Shown: positions 5,111 to 5,129 of the stretch, one piece after another
Layout of the letters: each line of letters starts with the position of its first letter
Numbering within the stretch: position 1 is the first letter of the stretch
Source: Haemophilus sp.
GTDB taxonomy: Bacteria > Pseudomonadota > Gammaproteobacteria > Enterobacterales > Pasteurellaceae
Assembly: GCA_019423005.1 (NCBI GenBank)
Contig: JAHZCF010000057.1
Location: 1 to 5,129, forward strand
Reading direction: 5' to 3'
Length of the DNA stretch: 5,129 nt
Notes under the pieces: generated by a model
Databases searched by the model: none
What the model was told of the DNA's origin: nothing
Seen by the model: only the letters and a program-made list of their open reading frames with translations
Program-made: the position numbers and the translations under genes

Positions 5111-5129
5111 TATTGCCCCCTTGATTTAT

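Noticed and set aside
1..5129. Mobile element, phage, CRISPR or new defence system
   Set aside because: Every gene is a conserved housekeeping gene in full frame; no transposase, inverted repeats of insertion-sequence type, spaced direct repeats or tRNA genes were seen.

Overview
The window is ordinary core chromosome from a Pasteurellaceae bacterium, most likely a Haemophilus-type species. Three exact copies of the 9-bp Hin-type DNA uptake signal sequence (AAGTGCGGT) are present, two of them with the AT-rich downstream extension. The proteins also look like Haemophilus orthologues, and base composition is AT-rich. From memory, the Ung and ThyA proteins differ from H. influenzae Rd at many positions. 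The gene order also joins two blocks that I recall as far apart in Rd (lepA-grcA-ung near HI0016-0018 and TSUP-lgt-thyA-tadA near HI0902-0906). A relative such as H. parainfluenzae is therefore more likely, but species is an inference.

Left block (1-2111). The 5' third of lepA (back-translocase GTPase, minus strand) runs off the left edge. Upstream of it are a 167-bp gap with an uptake signal and a strong hairpin terminator, then grcA (glycyl-radical repair protein, minus strand). grcA is divergent from ung (uracil-DNA glycosylase, plus strand) across a 265-bp AT-rich gap. That gap holds a well-placed FNR-like box, an 11-bp-phased ArcA-like direct repeat and a perfect -10 box for ung.

Right block (2108-5110, all minus strand). 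A compact four-gene operon reads in the order TSUP-family membrane transporter, lgt, thyA, tadA, with gaps of 8, 13 and 9 bases. These genes do unrelated housekeeping jobs: anion/sulfur-compound transport (predicted), lipoprotein diacylglyceryl transfer, dTMP synthesis, and tRNA-Arg wobble A-to-I editing. Close spacing and Shine-Dalgarno sites overlapping or abutting upstream stops suggest translational coupling.

The two blocks meet tail-to-tail: the ung and tadA stop codons overlap by 4 bases. The apparent intrinsic terminator of ung lies inside the tadA coding sequence. I found no novel system, mobile element, CRISPR array or RNA gene. The points worth a second look are the economy of this junction, start codons that fall within uptake signal sequences, thyA and tadA sharing one frame across a single amber codon, and the predicted anaerobic control of the grcA/ung divergent region.
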